Position numbers and translations under genes: made by a program
Notes under the pieces: model-generated
Told to the model about the DNA's origin: nothing
The model's database searches: none
The model's input: the letters and a program-made list of their open reading frames with translations, nothing else
Shown here: positions 34,001 through 41,967 of the stretch, piece by piece
How the letters are laid out: each line of letters starts with the position of its first letter
Position numbering within the stretch: the stretch's first letter is position 1
Origin: Bacteroidia bacterium
GTDB taxonomy: Bacteria > Bacteroidota > Bacteroidia > J057
DNA length: 49,933 nucleotides
Assembly: GCA_019695295.1 (NCBI GenBank)
Contig: JAIBAH010000020.1
Coordinates: forward strand, 1 to 49,933
Direction of reading: 5' to 3'

Positions 34001-34802
34001 TGCTTATCCGATTACCTATAATTCTTATGACAATATTGACTTCGGAACGGTAAAAGGATTCTCATTATCTTATAATATGCGCCGGATTAAACAACTTGAA
34101 CTTTCGGCTTCCTATACCCTTCAGTTTGCTACTGCTACCGGTTCGGATTTCTCTTCCAGCCGTGGGGTAACCGATAACTTACAGGGCACTGCTTTATTGC
34201 GTACTCTCTTACCGGTAGGTACAGATCAGCGTCACAGAATTACCGCTTCTCTTGACTATCGTTTTGGAGAAGAGTTTGAAGGAGCCACCAAAGGCCCCGG
34301 TATCAAAATCGGCGAAAAAGTTTTCTATCCTTTTGCCAATGCCGGTGCTAATGCAACCTTCATCCTGGGTTCAGGTACACCTTATTCCCGTCAGCTTGGG
34401 GTGACTTCTATCCTTGACGGTCAGGTTACCGGTGGTCAGACGCTCGGAACACCCAACAGCAACAGATTACCATGGCAGTTCAGAACAGACCTGAGGATTG
34501 ATAAAAATCTGGTATTCGGTGGTAAGCCTAAAGCAGGAAGCGACGAGCCCGGAAGAGGTTATACAATGAATATTTATCTGTTGGCACTGAATGCATTTAA
34601 TACTCAAAACATTACCGGAGTTTACAGATTTACAGGACTTCCTTTTGATGATGGATTCTTACAAAGCCCTCAGGGTGCACAGTCTATCCAGAGCCAGATT
34701 AATCCTGAATCATTTGTGGATCTTTATCAGGCAAGATTGAGAAACCCCAACAATGTAGCGATGCCGAGAAGAATCAGACTTGGTATGATATTCAGTTTTT
34801 AA
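31056..34802 (+). CDS. TonB-dependent receptor-like outer-membrane protein
   Basis: A 1248-residue protein with signal peptide 1-23. A carboxypeptidase-regulatory-like domain spans about 25-105 (GKISGRVYDDKGNPVQYPTVSLL). The plug domain is at about 140-235 (NINAIASTTPGVFQSDEGDNSLSFRGAREGGTMYIVDGV, then GTPSEYGDFTGGVVSITT). A long beta-barrel follows, ending RIRLGMIFSF with the terminal aromatic typical of outer-membrane barrels. First gene of a three-gene unit with an exported giant and a PorV-family protein. The substrate is unknown, and it may be a surface-complex component rather than a nutrient importer. Confidence 0.88.
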   Translation: MNMLRKISFIVFFFTVLVSIAVGQDGKISGRVYDDKGNPVQYPTVSLLRGEEVVNGAYGDDQGFYSIQPVDPGTYTVQADILGGTIKIENVSVASGQTRDLDIRLPSGQQMRTDSVIIVSFRIPVFEKDPGAQGTIVDGKQVRNRGSRNINAIASTTPGVFQSDEGDNSLSFRGAREGGTMYIVDGVKVRGSPNLPQSAIGQMQIITGGTPSEYGDFTGGVVSITTANPANKLSGGLELVTSELLDAYGRNLAGVNITGPLIKKTITDPERPELSYKRSVVGFFLSGEYDYNRDADPAYFGLYKLDPDKLADLQANPMIYNPSLTTFVNTGNYLKGSDLIPVKAKAYNQDVNIRGLARIDIQPADNISIKLGGSAELFNSNAGTWSLRNMLLSPNPGGRYTGGSYRAYARFQQSFKGEANAALKNFFYTLQADYSLFQRQFEHRTFQDNLWDYGFIGKLTYDRNPVFRYIADPMGSPYSSGPYWENVGYGFSNLQFDGTGTNNQVLANANRYIFDYVANNGIFLPDFGVTINDLSNPNLLSFFNGYRNGDGPDQIYQMFTGLGAQYGTYRNRKQEQFRLTGQATAEIKRHNLKIGFEFEQRVERDYNLGASAMWNYARLYANRQLQGVNRDNPTFVTRDGEFQDTIIYPIAYDAALQTQFDKKLREALGQPMDGTNWINTDALDPQFFNSKPLGYWFTASEMLNNGQGFLGGYYGYTYDGKIAKRVDPAQFFTDTLNRPQNAFSPTYISAFIQDKFELEDIIFNLGVRVDRFDANQQVLKDNYLLYPAYSAAEAANRVGASLPSSVSADYIPYVDDIQNPTRIIGYRTGETWFDANGAPTSSSAIAAASGGKPLPYVKRTDNEPVGIDAFQDYAPQTVVMPRMSFSFPIAENALFFAHYDVLAQRPGQLLSNQSSFLAGQLSDYLYLRTNPTIDIINPNLKPEITTDYEAGFRQKIGTNSAISLSAYYREMRNMIQYRRYNNAYPITYNSYDNIDFGTVKGFSLSYNMRRIKQLELSASYTLQFATATGSDFSSSRGVTDNLQGTALLRTLLPVGTDQRHRITASLDYRFGEEFEGATKGPGIKIGEKVFYPFANAGANATFILGSGTPYSRQLGVTSILDGQVTGGQTLGTPNSNRLPWQFRTDLRIDKNLVFGGKPKAGSDEPGRGYTMNIYLLALNAFNTQNITGVYRFTGLPFDDGFLQSPQGAQSIQSQINPESFVDLYQARLRNPNNVAMPRRIRLGMIFSF

Positions 34803-34831
34803 TTCCGGATAATCACTATTTGTAATATTAA

Positions 34832-34871
34832 GGGTAAGAAAAAAAGGACTAACCTACTTTTTTTCTTACCC
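34832..34871 (+). terminator. Perfect 15-bp inverted repeat between operon genes
   Basis: GGGTAAGAAAAAAAG (34832-34846) pairs perfectly with CTTTTTTTCTTACCC (34857-34871) around a 10-nt loop. It lies 29 bp after the receptor stop and 29 bp before the next ATG. It lacks a T tract after the stem, so it may be an RNA-stability or partial-termination element rather than a full terminator. Confidence 0.6.
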
Positions 34872-34900
34872 CCCAAATAAGATAAAAAATTAATCAATAA

Positions 34901-37900
34901 ATGAAAATGAAGTACATACAAAGTATTCTTTTAGCTTATATCTTCCTCTTCCTTTCGGGAACGATGTATGCAGAACGGGTGCCGGGTCAGGGAGCACATC
35001 CCAATAAAGGCTTCCGAACCGCAGAGGCCTGCGTGCCTCCGAGTGCAAGCGCTCAGCTGGATATAAACAATGTAAGATGTTTGCTCCATAATGGCGGAGA
35101 TATGTGGTGGGACCTTGTAGGAAATCCTCGTTATGAAATTCCTAAAGGAAGCGGAAGACACTCCCTTTTTGCTTCTTCTCTTTGGATTGGAGGAACTGAC
35201 GCAGCCGGACAAATGAGGGTGGCTGCTTCTACCTATCGTCAGAGCGGATATGACTTCTGGCCGGGTCCTTTGACTCAGGGTAATGCAGAGGTGGACAATA
35301 GCATTTGTGAAAAGTGGAATAAAATGTATAAAATCACCAAAGCTGAAATCGATGCTTTTCGTGCTGATTTTGATGCCAACGGAGCCAATGTGGATTTGAG
35401 TAAATATCCTAACGTTGCTGCATGGCCCTGGACAGGAAAAGACCTTGACGGGAATGATGTACAGGCTCAGTGGAACGGAAAAACCATTTATATGGCCCCT
35501 TTCGTGGACGTAGATGGAAATCCGCTTGAATATAATGCAGGTCAGGGTGATTATCCCGATATCAGAGGAGACGAAGCCGTTTGGTGGGTAATCAATGATA
35601 AAGGAAATATTCATACCGAAACAGGCGGTGAGCCAATCGGGGTAGAGATTCATATGATGGCTTTTGCTTTTACTACTGCAAACTCTATCAACAATATGAC
35701 TTTCTACGATCAGTTGGTGATTAACCGCTCCAGTTTGTTGCTTACTGAAACCTATATGGGACAGTGGGTGGATGCAGACCTTGGATACTATAAAGATGAC
35801 TATGTAGGTTGTGATACTACAAGAGGATTGGGTATTTGCTACAACTCTGACAATGATGACAACCTCCCTACCGGTTACGGTACTAACCCTCCGGCTGTAG
35901 GGGTGGACTTCTTCCAGGGACCGCTCGCAGACCCCGGTGACGGAATTGATAATGACAAGGACGGAGTAACCGATGAGGATGGAGAAACCATCATCATGTC
36001 CAAGTTTGTATATTATAATAATGACTTCTCCCTTAAAGGAAATCCTGAAACTGCAATTCATTACTATAACTACCTCAGAGGTATCTGGAAAGACGGTACG
36101 AGAATGGTGGCTAACGGTAGAGATGCTTATGCACCTACTGCACCAGGAGATGCTACAGACTATATCTTCTCCGGTAATATCTGTACTCAGACAGGATGGA
36201 CAGAAAATGCAGCAGGAAATGCTGCGGACGACCGTCGTTTCTTACAAAGTGCGGGTCCCTTTACGCTTCAGCCTGGTGCTGTAAATCAGGTAATCACTGG
36301 AGTAGTTTGGGCAAGAGGTTCCAGTCAGTTCAATTCAGTTTGTCAGTTGATTATTGCTGACGATGTTGCTCAGGCTTTGTTTGATAACAATTTCCGTCTC
36401 CTTGAAGGTCCCGATGCTCCTGAAGTAGCAGTGGGAGAGTATAATAATGAAATTATTCTTACCTGGGGATATTCTAATCCGAATGACAACAACTTTAATG
36501 AAAGCTATGTTCAGGCTGACCCGGTATTGAAAGCCAATGGCTCTCCTGACTCCCTTTTCAAATTTCAGGGTTATGTTGTATATCAGCTTGCCAATGAAAC
36601 GGTAGGTTTGAATGACCTCTCCGACCCCGAAAAAGCAAAAGTGATTGCTCAATGTGATGTCATTGACGGTGTCTCCACGATTGTAAATCGGGTTGAATCC
36701 AATGTGGATGGTAATGTAGTAATCGAAGATAAGGTAATGGTTCAGGGGGAAAATAAAGGTATCTTCCATTCTATTCGAATTAAGGATGATGTTTTTGCTA
36801 ATAATGAATTTACGAACCTTAAAAACTATACACCTTATACATTTGCCGTAATTGCCTATGCTTATGGGGATACCTCTTCGGATGGACGTAGGTTTGTGCC
36901 GGGTAATGGTAAATTCTCCAGAGCTAAGGTGATAGCAACGCCTCACCCTGTATCTTTTGAACAGAATGGTATGGTGATTAGTAGTGAATACGGGGACGGT
37001 GTTCCGGTATCTCAAATCGGAGGTTATGGAAATGGTGGTAATTTCGTTCGCTTAGACTCTGTATCTGAAGCGGCAATTGTAGCTAATAACACTACGGATA
37101 AGATTACATATAAAGGCGGAGCCGCCCCTATCTCTGTAAAAGTCGTAAACCCTAAAGAGGTAAAAGGTTCTGATTACAAAGTGGAAGTAGTAGGCAAGCA
37201 ATTTGTTAGTGCTAAATACTTATATACCAACTTAAATGGCGTTGATGTCATAGATACTACCTGGGCAGACTGGGTACTGTATGAAGGAGGAACGAAGATA
37301 TACGAATCCAAATATATTATAAGGAATGATGGAAGTGCTCCAAGACCTAGCCCTCTTTCCGGAAACGAACAGGTTATTGACGGTCACGGCATTTCCATCT
37401 CTGTAAGGGATGTAGAGCAGGCCGGGGATACCGTCTCTACCAATGCCGGAATTATCGGTTCTGAACTGACTTTTGGAGATGTAAACAAAAAATGGCTTAC
37501 TGGTCTTCAGGATGATGACAGTGATCCTAATGCACCATGGAACTGGATTCTTGCTGGTTCTAAATCCAGTACCGGTGGTAGTGAAAACCGTGTGTACAGG
37601 AGTGCAGGGATCTATGATAAGTTCCAGAATTTTGAAAAAATTGTGGATGGGACGTGGGCTCCTTTCTGTTTTGCTCGTGAGTTTTCCAACAGTAGTGCTT
37701 CGGGCACAGACATTCGCCCGGGGTTACCGATGGGTACTGTACGCTCTTATCGTCAGATGTCTGCGGAAGAAGCACTCGGACTTCCCGAACTCACCGATTT
37801 TGACTTGGTTATTACACCTGATGAAAGCAAATGGACTCGTTGTGTGGTATTGGAAACAAGCCCGAATACTACCTTGGGTTCAGGTTCATGGCTGATGTCT

Positions 37901-38830
37901 GCTAAATGGATGGCCAATGTAGATAAAGCCGGAAATCCTGAATCTCTCGCACCTCAGTTGGGTAATCATGGGATGGGATGGTTCCCCGGCTATGCGATTA
38001 ATGTGAATACAGGACAAAGGGTATGTGTTTTCTTTGGTGAAAGTACTTGGGATCACGTAAACAGAGGGGACGATATGATGTTTAACCCTACAAGTAGTTA
38101 TGGTTCTAATCTTGACCGCGTAGGAGGAAGACACTATATTTACATCACTGACCTGCCTTATACCGGTACAAACGGAGGCGGACTGGATTCTCTCCGTAAA
38201 TATCTCCTGAATGACAATAACGCTGCTTACGGAAACTTCTCCGACGGTATCGCATTCCTCAAAGGGACTGATACACTCAATACGGCTTTCCTCTATAATC
38301 ATGTAGCCTGGACTTCAGTAGCAATGGCTTCTTTTGGATATGATGTGGATGATCCGCATGATTTCCCTTCTGACGCAAGAGTTTCAGTTCGTCTGAATCA
38401 GAAATATCAGAACAGAGTATTTAACAGTGCTGCTGCAAACGGAAATCCTACCTATACTTTCAGCACTACCTCTGTTGGGGTAAAAACAGAAGTACAGGAT
38501 ACCGCAGTTTCTGCACTGGATTTGATTCAGGTGGTACCGAACCCCTATTATGGTTATAGCGATTATGAAAACGGACAGTTGGAAAGCCTTGTAAAACTTA
38601 CAAACCTTCCTCAAACTTGTACGATTTCTATCTTCTCTATGAACGGTCAGTTAATCAAGACTTTCAATAAAGATTCCGATAGCCCCGAACAAACTTGGGA
38701 TTTGAAGAATCAGAATGGTGTACCTGTAGCAAGCGGGGTGTATATAGTACACATCAATGCACCGGGTATAGGAGAGAAAGTTGTAAAACTATTTGCAGTA
38801 ATGCGTCAGCTTGACCTGAACGGATTCTAA
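34901..38830 (+). CDS. Giant exported protein with T9SS-like C-terminal domain
   Basis: A 1309-residue protein with signal peptide about 1-24. The start of the mature part (LDINNVRCLLHNGGDMWWDLVGNPRYEIPKGSG, then LFASSLWIGGTDAAGQ) is a recurring but functionally uncharacterised Bacteroidota family. A Ca-binding-like DPGDGIDNDKDGVTDEDG segment lies at about 347-364. FN3-like strands follow. The C-terminus (VVPNPYYGYSDYE ... IFSMNGQLI ... VASGVYIVHINAPG) is a T9SS/FlgD-like sorting domain variant ending LDLNGF. It sits between a TonB-type receptor and a PorV-family gene. Role: surface protein, otherwise unknown. Confidence 0.8.
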   Translation: MKMKYIQSILLAYIFLFLSGTMYAERVPGQGAHPNKGFRTAEACVPPSASAQLDINNVRCLLHNGGDMWWDLVGNPRYEIPKGSGRHSLFASSLWIGGTDAAGQMRVAASTYRQSGYDFWPGPLTQGNAEVDNSICEKWNKMYKITKAEIDAFRADFDANGANVDLSKYPNVAAWPWTGKDLDGNDVQAQWNGKTIYMAPFVDVDGNPLEYNAGQGDYPDIRGDEAVWWVINDKGNIHTETGGEPIGVEIHMMAFAFTTANSINNMTFYDQLVINRSSLLLTETYMGQWVDADLGYYKDDYVGCDTTRGLGICYNSDNDDNLPTGYGTNPPAVGVDFFQGPLADPGDGIDNDKDGVTDEDGETIIMSKFVYYNNDFSLKGNPETAIHYYNYLRGIWKDGTRMVANGRDAYAPTAPGDATDYIFSGNICTQTGWTENAAGNAADDRRFLQSAGPFTLQPGAVNQVITGVVWARGSSQFNSVCQLIIADDVAQALFDNNFRLLEGPDAPEVAVGEYNNEIILTWGYSNPNDNNFNESYVQADPVLKANGSPDSLFKFQGYVVYQLANETVGLNDLSDPEKAKVIAQCDVIDGVSTIVNRVESNVDGNVVIEDKVMVQGENKGIFHSIRIKDDVFANNEFTNLKNYTPYTFAVIAYAYGDTSSDGRRFVPGNGKFSRAKVIATPHPVSFEQNGMVISSEYGDGVPVSQIGGYGNGGNFVRLDSVSEAAIVANNTTDKITYKGGAAPISVKVVNPKEVKGSDYKVEVVGKQFVSAKYLYTNLNGVDVIDTTWADWVLYEGGTKIYESKYIIRNDGSAPRPSPLSGNEQVIDGHGISISVRDVEQAGDTVSTNAGIIGSELTFGDVNKKWLTGLQDDDSDPNAPWNWILAGSKSSTGGSENRVYRSAGIYDKFQNFEKIVDGTWAPFCFAREFSNSSASGTDIRPGLPMGTVRSYRQMSAEEALGLPELTDFDLVITPDESKWTRCVVLETSPNTTLGSGSWLMSAKWMANVDKAGNPESLAPQLGNHGMGWFPGYAINVNTGQRVCVFFGESTWDHVNRGDDMMFNPTSSYGSNLDRVGGRHYIYITDLPYTGTNGGGLDSLRKYLLNDNNAAYGNFSDGIAFLKGTDTLNTAFLYNHVAWTSVAMASFGYDVDDPHDFPSDARVSVRLNQKYQNRVFNSAAANGNPTYTFSTTSVGVKTEVQDTAVSALDLIQVVPNPYYGYSDYENGQLESLVKLTNLPQTCTISIFSMNGQLIKTFNKDSDSPEQTWDLKNQNGVPVASGVYIVHINAPGIGEKVVKLFAVMRQLDLNGF

Positions 38831-38840
38831 TATTCCAATG

Positions 38841-38879
38841 CCGGCTTCCCTTTTTCCAAAGCGGAAGAGGGAAGTCCGG
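38841..38879 (+). terminator. Hairpin before the PorV-family gene
   Basis: CCGGCTTCCCT and AGGGAAGTCCGG arms with an inner TTCC/GGAA pairing form a long GC-rich hairpin. AAATTTTTT follows at 38881. The ATG of the next gene is 33 bp downstream, so it may attenuate or stabilise. Confidence 0.6.
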
Positions 38880-38911
38880 TAAATTTTTTAAAGCCAAATA
38901 AATTTTAAAGT

Positions 38912-39982
38912 ATGAAAAATAAAATACTGTTAATAAGTATATTCTTGATGGGTACAGCAACCGCTGTGTTTGCGCAACCTAATCGTATCGGGCAGTCAGG
39001 GGCTTCTGAATTACTGATGAATACCACTGCAAAAAGTAGCGGATTTAATGGAATCAATATTGGTAGTTCGGATGGAATTGAAAGCGCATCCGTAAACCCT
39101 GCCGGAGTGGCTACAACGATGGGAACTGAACTGGTTTTTGCTCATACCCGTTGGTTAATCGGTACAGGAATCTCTGTGAACTCTATCGGTTTATCTCAGG
39201 CTTTGGGAGAAGAAGGTTCTGGCGGAGTGATTGGAATTAATGTAAACTCTCTTAGTTTAGGAAAATTTTATCGTACCACCACCAATCAGCCGGATGGAAA
39301 TATCGGTACATTTTCTCCTTCTTTTGCCAATATTGGTGTAACATACGCAAAGAAGTTTACAGACCATATTTATGTGGGTGCTACTTTAAGAATGATTAGT
39401 CAGGCGACTCCGGATGTTTCTGCTTTTGGGGCTTGTTTTGATGCCGGAGTTCAGTACCGGGCTTTGGAAAATGACGCACTGAAACTCGGTATCACCCTCA
39501 GAAACGTAGGGCCTGCAATGAAATACTCCGGACAGGGACTGGAAAACCGTGCTCCCCTTCAGCTTACCAATCCCTATAATAACGCAGTGGCTATTCCTAC
39601 TGATAAGTTTGAGTTACCTTCTCTGCTTACAATGGGAGGATCATATGATATTCACGCAGGAGAAAACAATACAATTTCTCTTCTCGGAGGATTTATTTCC
39701 AACGCTTTTTACTACAATCAGCTAGGAGCAGGTGTGCAGTATCAGTTTAAAAATATTGTTGCTTTACGTGCAAGTTATTTATATGAAAAAGGAATTACCG
39801 GAGAGTTGGGTGTGGACAGATATTCTGCCTATACCGGACTTGCAGGAGGAGCTACCTTTCAGGTCCCTTTCAAGGCTTCCAAGAAAAGCGACCGTAACTC
39901 ATTGTTTGGGCTGGATTTAAGCTACCGTACTTCAAATCCTTTTGGGGGTACGCTTTCTTTTGGCGCAAGAGTAGATTTATAA
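38912..39982 (+). CDS. PorV/PorQ-family outer-membrane protein
   Basis: A 356-residue protein with signal peptide 1-21. The FadL-like barrel family of PorV/PorQ is suggested by GASELLMNTTAKSSGFNGINIGSSDGIESASVNPAGVA near 31-68, by YAKKFTDHIYVGATLRMI near 147, and by the barrel end GGTLSFGARVDL. PorV carries T9SS cargo from the translocon to the attachment complex and PorQ works in the same system. This copy could be a dedicated paralogue for its upstream neighbour, but that is inference. Confidence 0.75.
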   Translation: MKNKILLISIFLMGTATAVFAQPNRIGQSGASELLMNTTAKSSGFNGINIGSSDGIESASVNPAGVATTMGTELVFAHTRWLIGTGISVNSIGLSQALGEEGSGGVIGINVNSLSLGKFYRTTTNQPDGNIGTFSPSFANIGVTYAKKFTDHIYVGATLRMISQATPDVSAFGACFDAGVQYRALENDALKLGITLRNVGPAMKYSGQGLENRAPLQLTNPYNNAVAIPTDKFELPSLLTMGGSYDIHAGENNTISLLGGFISNAFYYNQLGAGVQYQFKNIVALRASYLYEKGITGELGVDRYSAYTGLAGGATFQVPFKASKKSDRNSLFGLDLSYRTSNPFGGTLSFGARVDL

Positions 39983-39990
39983 GATTTTCC

Positions 39991-40021
39991 TTGACATTTC
40001 AGAAAAATCGTTGTATATTTG
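39991..40021 (+). promoter_or_regulatory. greA promoter
   Basis: TTG at 39991-39993, a 20-bp spacer, then TATATTTG at 40014-40021: a consensus Bacteroidota promoter. Transcription should start near 40027, giving a leader of about 165 nt before the greA ATG. Confidence 0.8.
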
Positions 40022-40026
40022 CATCA

Positions 40027-40072
40027 TAATTTAAAAAAGTAAGGATTGGTAAGTGCCAATCCTGCTTTTTTT
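40027..40072 (+). ncRNA. Candidate short leader RNA of greA (GraL-like arrangement)
   Basis: Only about 15 nt after the expected start, AGGATTGG (40042-40049) pairs with CCAATCCT (40056-40063) around a 6-nt loop, followed by GC and seven T. This is a strong intrinsic terminator. It would release an RNA of about 45 nt from the greA promoter. E. coli greA also has a leader terminator producing small GraL RNAs of about this size (from memory). The sequence itself is not expected to be similar. Existence of the RNA is inferred. Confidence 0.55.
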
Positions 40073-40112
40073 AGTTTTAAAGGTTAGTTTTTACATTCAC
40101 AAAAATATTTTA

Positions 40113-40134
40113 AAAGACGCATGATTGCGTCTTT
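40113..40134 (+). terminator. Second hairpin in the greA leader
   Basis: AAAGACGCA (40113-40121), a TGAT loop and TGCGTCTTT (40126-40134): a 9-bp perfect stem followed by ATTATTTG. It lies 58 bp before the greA ATG and could be a second attenuation point. Confidence 0.55.
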
Positions 40135-40192
40135 ATTATTTGTTGTGAAGTATGTACTTTTTTTTTACAGGTTTTAATAATTATTATAAAGT

Positions 40193-40663
40193 ATGGAAAT
40201 TACTTATTTAACCCAGGAGGGATACGATAAACTGAAAAGTGAGCTGGAATATCTTAAATCCCATGAAAGAATTGAAATTGCAAAACAAATACAGGAAGCA
40301 AGAGAAAAAGGAGACCTGAGCGAAAATGCAGAATATGACGCAGCCAAAGACGCTCAGGGACTGCTTGAATTAAAAATATCAAAACTGGAAACTTTACTCA
40401 CAAACTGCCGGGTTGTGGATACTTCCAATATTGACCCTGATACGGTTTTTATTTTGTCAAAAGTGAAAATCAAAAATGTGCAAACCAATAAAGAAGTGAC
40501 TTATCAGCTCGTAGCAGAGCAGGAAGCAGACCTCAAAATTGGTAAAATATCCATAAAGTCGCCCGTAGGTGTTGCACTTTTGGGTAAAAAGGTAGGGGAG
40601 ATTGCACAAATCAATGTACCTGCCGGCGTAATGAATTTTGAGATTCTTGAAATTACCAGATAA
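40193..40663 (+). CDS. greA: Transcription elongation factor GreA
   Basis: A 156-residue protein of normal length. The N-terminal coiled coil (ITYLTQEGYDKLKSELEYLKS) ends in the catalytic tip GDLSENAEYDAAKD with Asp41 and Glu44, which stimulates cleavage of backtracked RNA in RNA polymerase. The C-terminal globular domain starts near 80 (VVDTSNIDPDTV). The gene is followed at 9 bp by a HIT gene, an arrangement I recall from other Bacteroidota. Confidence 0.95.
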   Translation: MEITYLTQEGYDKLKSELEYLKSHERIEIAKQIQEAREKGDLSENAEYDAAKDAQGLLELKISKLETLLTNCRVVDTSNIDPDTVFILSKVKIKNVQTNKEVTYQLVAEQEADLKIGKISIKSPVGVALLGKKVGEIAQINVPAGVMNFEILEITR

Positions 40664-40672
40664 TTACGGCTT

Positions 40673-41065
40673 ATGCCCACGATTTTTTCCAGAATTGTAA
40701 ACGGCGAAATTCCCTGCTATAAAATTGCAGAGGATGACCGCTATTTTGCTTTTCTCGATATTAGTCCCCTTAAGAAAGGTCATACCCTCGTAATTCCGAA
40801 AGCCGAAGTGGATTATCTCTTTGATATGGATGAGGAAAGTTATTCGGGGTTGTTCCTTTTTGCAAGGAAGGTGGCTGCCGCTATACAGAAGGCGATACCC
40901 TGTACGAAAGTAGGGGTTGCAGTGATTGGGCTGGAAGTACCGCATTGTCATATTCATCTTGTGCCTTTGCATAATGTTTCGGACCTGAACTTCAGTAATG
41001 CCAAACTCATGCTGGATAAAACAGAAATGGAAGCAATCGCTGAAAAAATAAAGGCCTCGTTTTAA
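40673..41065 (+). CDS. HIT-family nucleotide hydrolase/transferase
   Basis: A 130-residue protein. IFSRIVNGEIPCYKIAEDD near the start and the histidine triad HCHIHLVP near 99 identify the HIT family (Hint-like, nucleoside phosphoramidate or dinucleoside polyphosphate hydrolases). Cytosolic. Probably co-transcribed with greA and closed by the 41112-41147 terminator. Confidence 0.92.
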   Translation: MPTIFSRIVNGEIPCYKIAEDDRYFAFLDISPLKKGHTLVIPKAEVDYLFDMDEESYSGLFLFARKVAAAIQKAIPCTKVGVAVIGLEVPHCHIHLVPLHNVSDLNFSNAKLMLDKTEMEAIAEKIKASF

Positions 41066-41111
41066 TCGCCTTTTATTGCTGAATATTTGCGGATTGCTAA
41101 AAATACACCAT

Positions 41112-41147
41112 AAAAAAACGCTTCCTTTTTCCGGGAAGCGTTTTTTA
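41112..41147. terminator. Bidirectional terminator between convergent genes
   Basis: AAAAAACGCTTCC and GGAAGCGTTTTTT arms form a stem with A- and T-tracts on both sides. It serves the greA-HIT unit and the opposite-strand zinc-ribbon gene. Confidence 0.9.
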
Positions 41148-41166
41148 TATGGTTAGTCTGTATAGC

Positions 41167-41937
41167 TTAAATAGTGGTGAGATGCATTTCTGTGATTTCA
41201 GCATTTACTTCTTCAAAGAATGTCTCATCTACCAAAAGACGACCACAGTTTTCGCAGTGAATCAAACGGATTCTTTGCTTAAGCTCAATCAGTGTCTGAG
41301 GAGGAATTACCGCAAAACATCCGCCACAAGCCTCACGGTCAATGCTTACTACAGCAAGGCGGTTACGCATATTTTCACGGATTTTACGATAGCCTTTGAG
41401 TACACGTTCCTCGATTTGAGTAGAGGCTTCTGAACTGGCTTTCAGCAGCTTTTCCTCTTCCGTTTTAGTTTCCTGAATAATATGCTCAAGTTCTTTTTGC
41501 TTTTCTTCCAGGTTATGTCTTTTTTCAGCGATTTTTATTTCGGTTTCCTCGATGAGGTCTTTCTTTTGTTTAATCTGATCCTGATACTGACGGATTTTCT
41601 TTTCAGAAGTCAGGATTTCAAGATTGGAATATTCAATTTCTTTATTGAGAGCGTCAAACTCACGACTGTTTTTTACGTTATTTTGCTGCTCTGTATATTT
41701 TTTGATGTTTCCCTGAAAGGTTTCGATATTGGATTTACGCTGAAGAATATCACCCTGAAGTTTTTCTACTTCTGACTGAATACGGGCTTTACGGGTTTCG
41801 AATCCCTCTAAGTCATCCAGAAGGTCGTTTACTTCTTCGGGAAGGCTTCCGCGTAAACGGTGAATTTTGTCTAAATTGGAATCAATAATTTGTAAACGCG
41901 TTAAGGCACGAAGTTTTGCAGCGATTGCGTGTTCCAT
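41167..41937 (-). CDS. Coiled-coil zinc-ribbon protein (CT398-like)
   Basis: A 256-residue protein. Residues about 10-190 are a long coiled-coil hairpin rich in E, K and Q. Residues about 203-245 carry C-G-G-C and C-E-N-C, a C4 zinc ribbon. Relatives are described as putative nucleic-acid-binding or cell-cycle-associated proteins. It lies 30 bp downstream of the Nif3-like gene's stop, a pairing I recall as widespread in bacteria. Confidence 0.85.
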   Translation of the reverse strand: MEHAIAAKLRALTRLQIIDSNLDKIHRLRGSLPEEVNDLLDDLEGFETRKARIQSEVEKLQGDILQRKSNIETFQGNIKKYTEQQNNVKNSREFDALNKEIEYSNLEILTSEKKIRQYQDQIKQKKDLIEETEIKIAEKRHNLEEKQKELEHIIQETKTEEEKLLKASSEASTQIEERVLKGYRKIRENMRNRLAVVSIDREACGGCFAVIPPQTLIELKQRIRLIHCENCGRLLVDETFFEEVNAEITEMHLTTI

Positions 41938-41967
41938 ATCCGTATGATTTATTAAAAATGAATTGTA

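Noticed and set aside
34931-36061. A 376-codon minus-strand frame opposite the giant exported protein
   Set aside because: Antisense shadow. The plus-strand product has a signal peptide and family motifs, while this frame has no recognisable motif.
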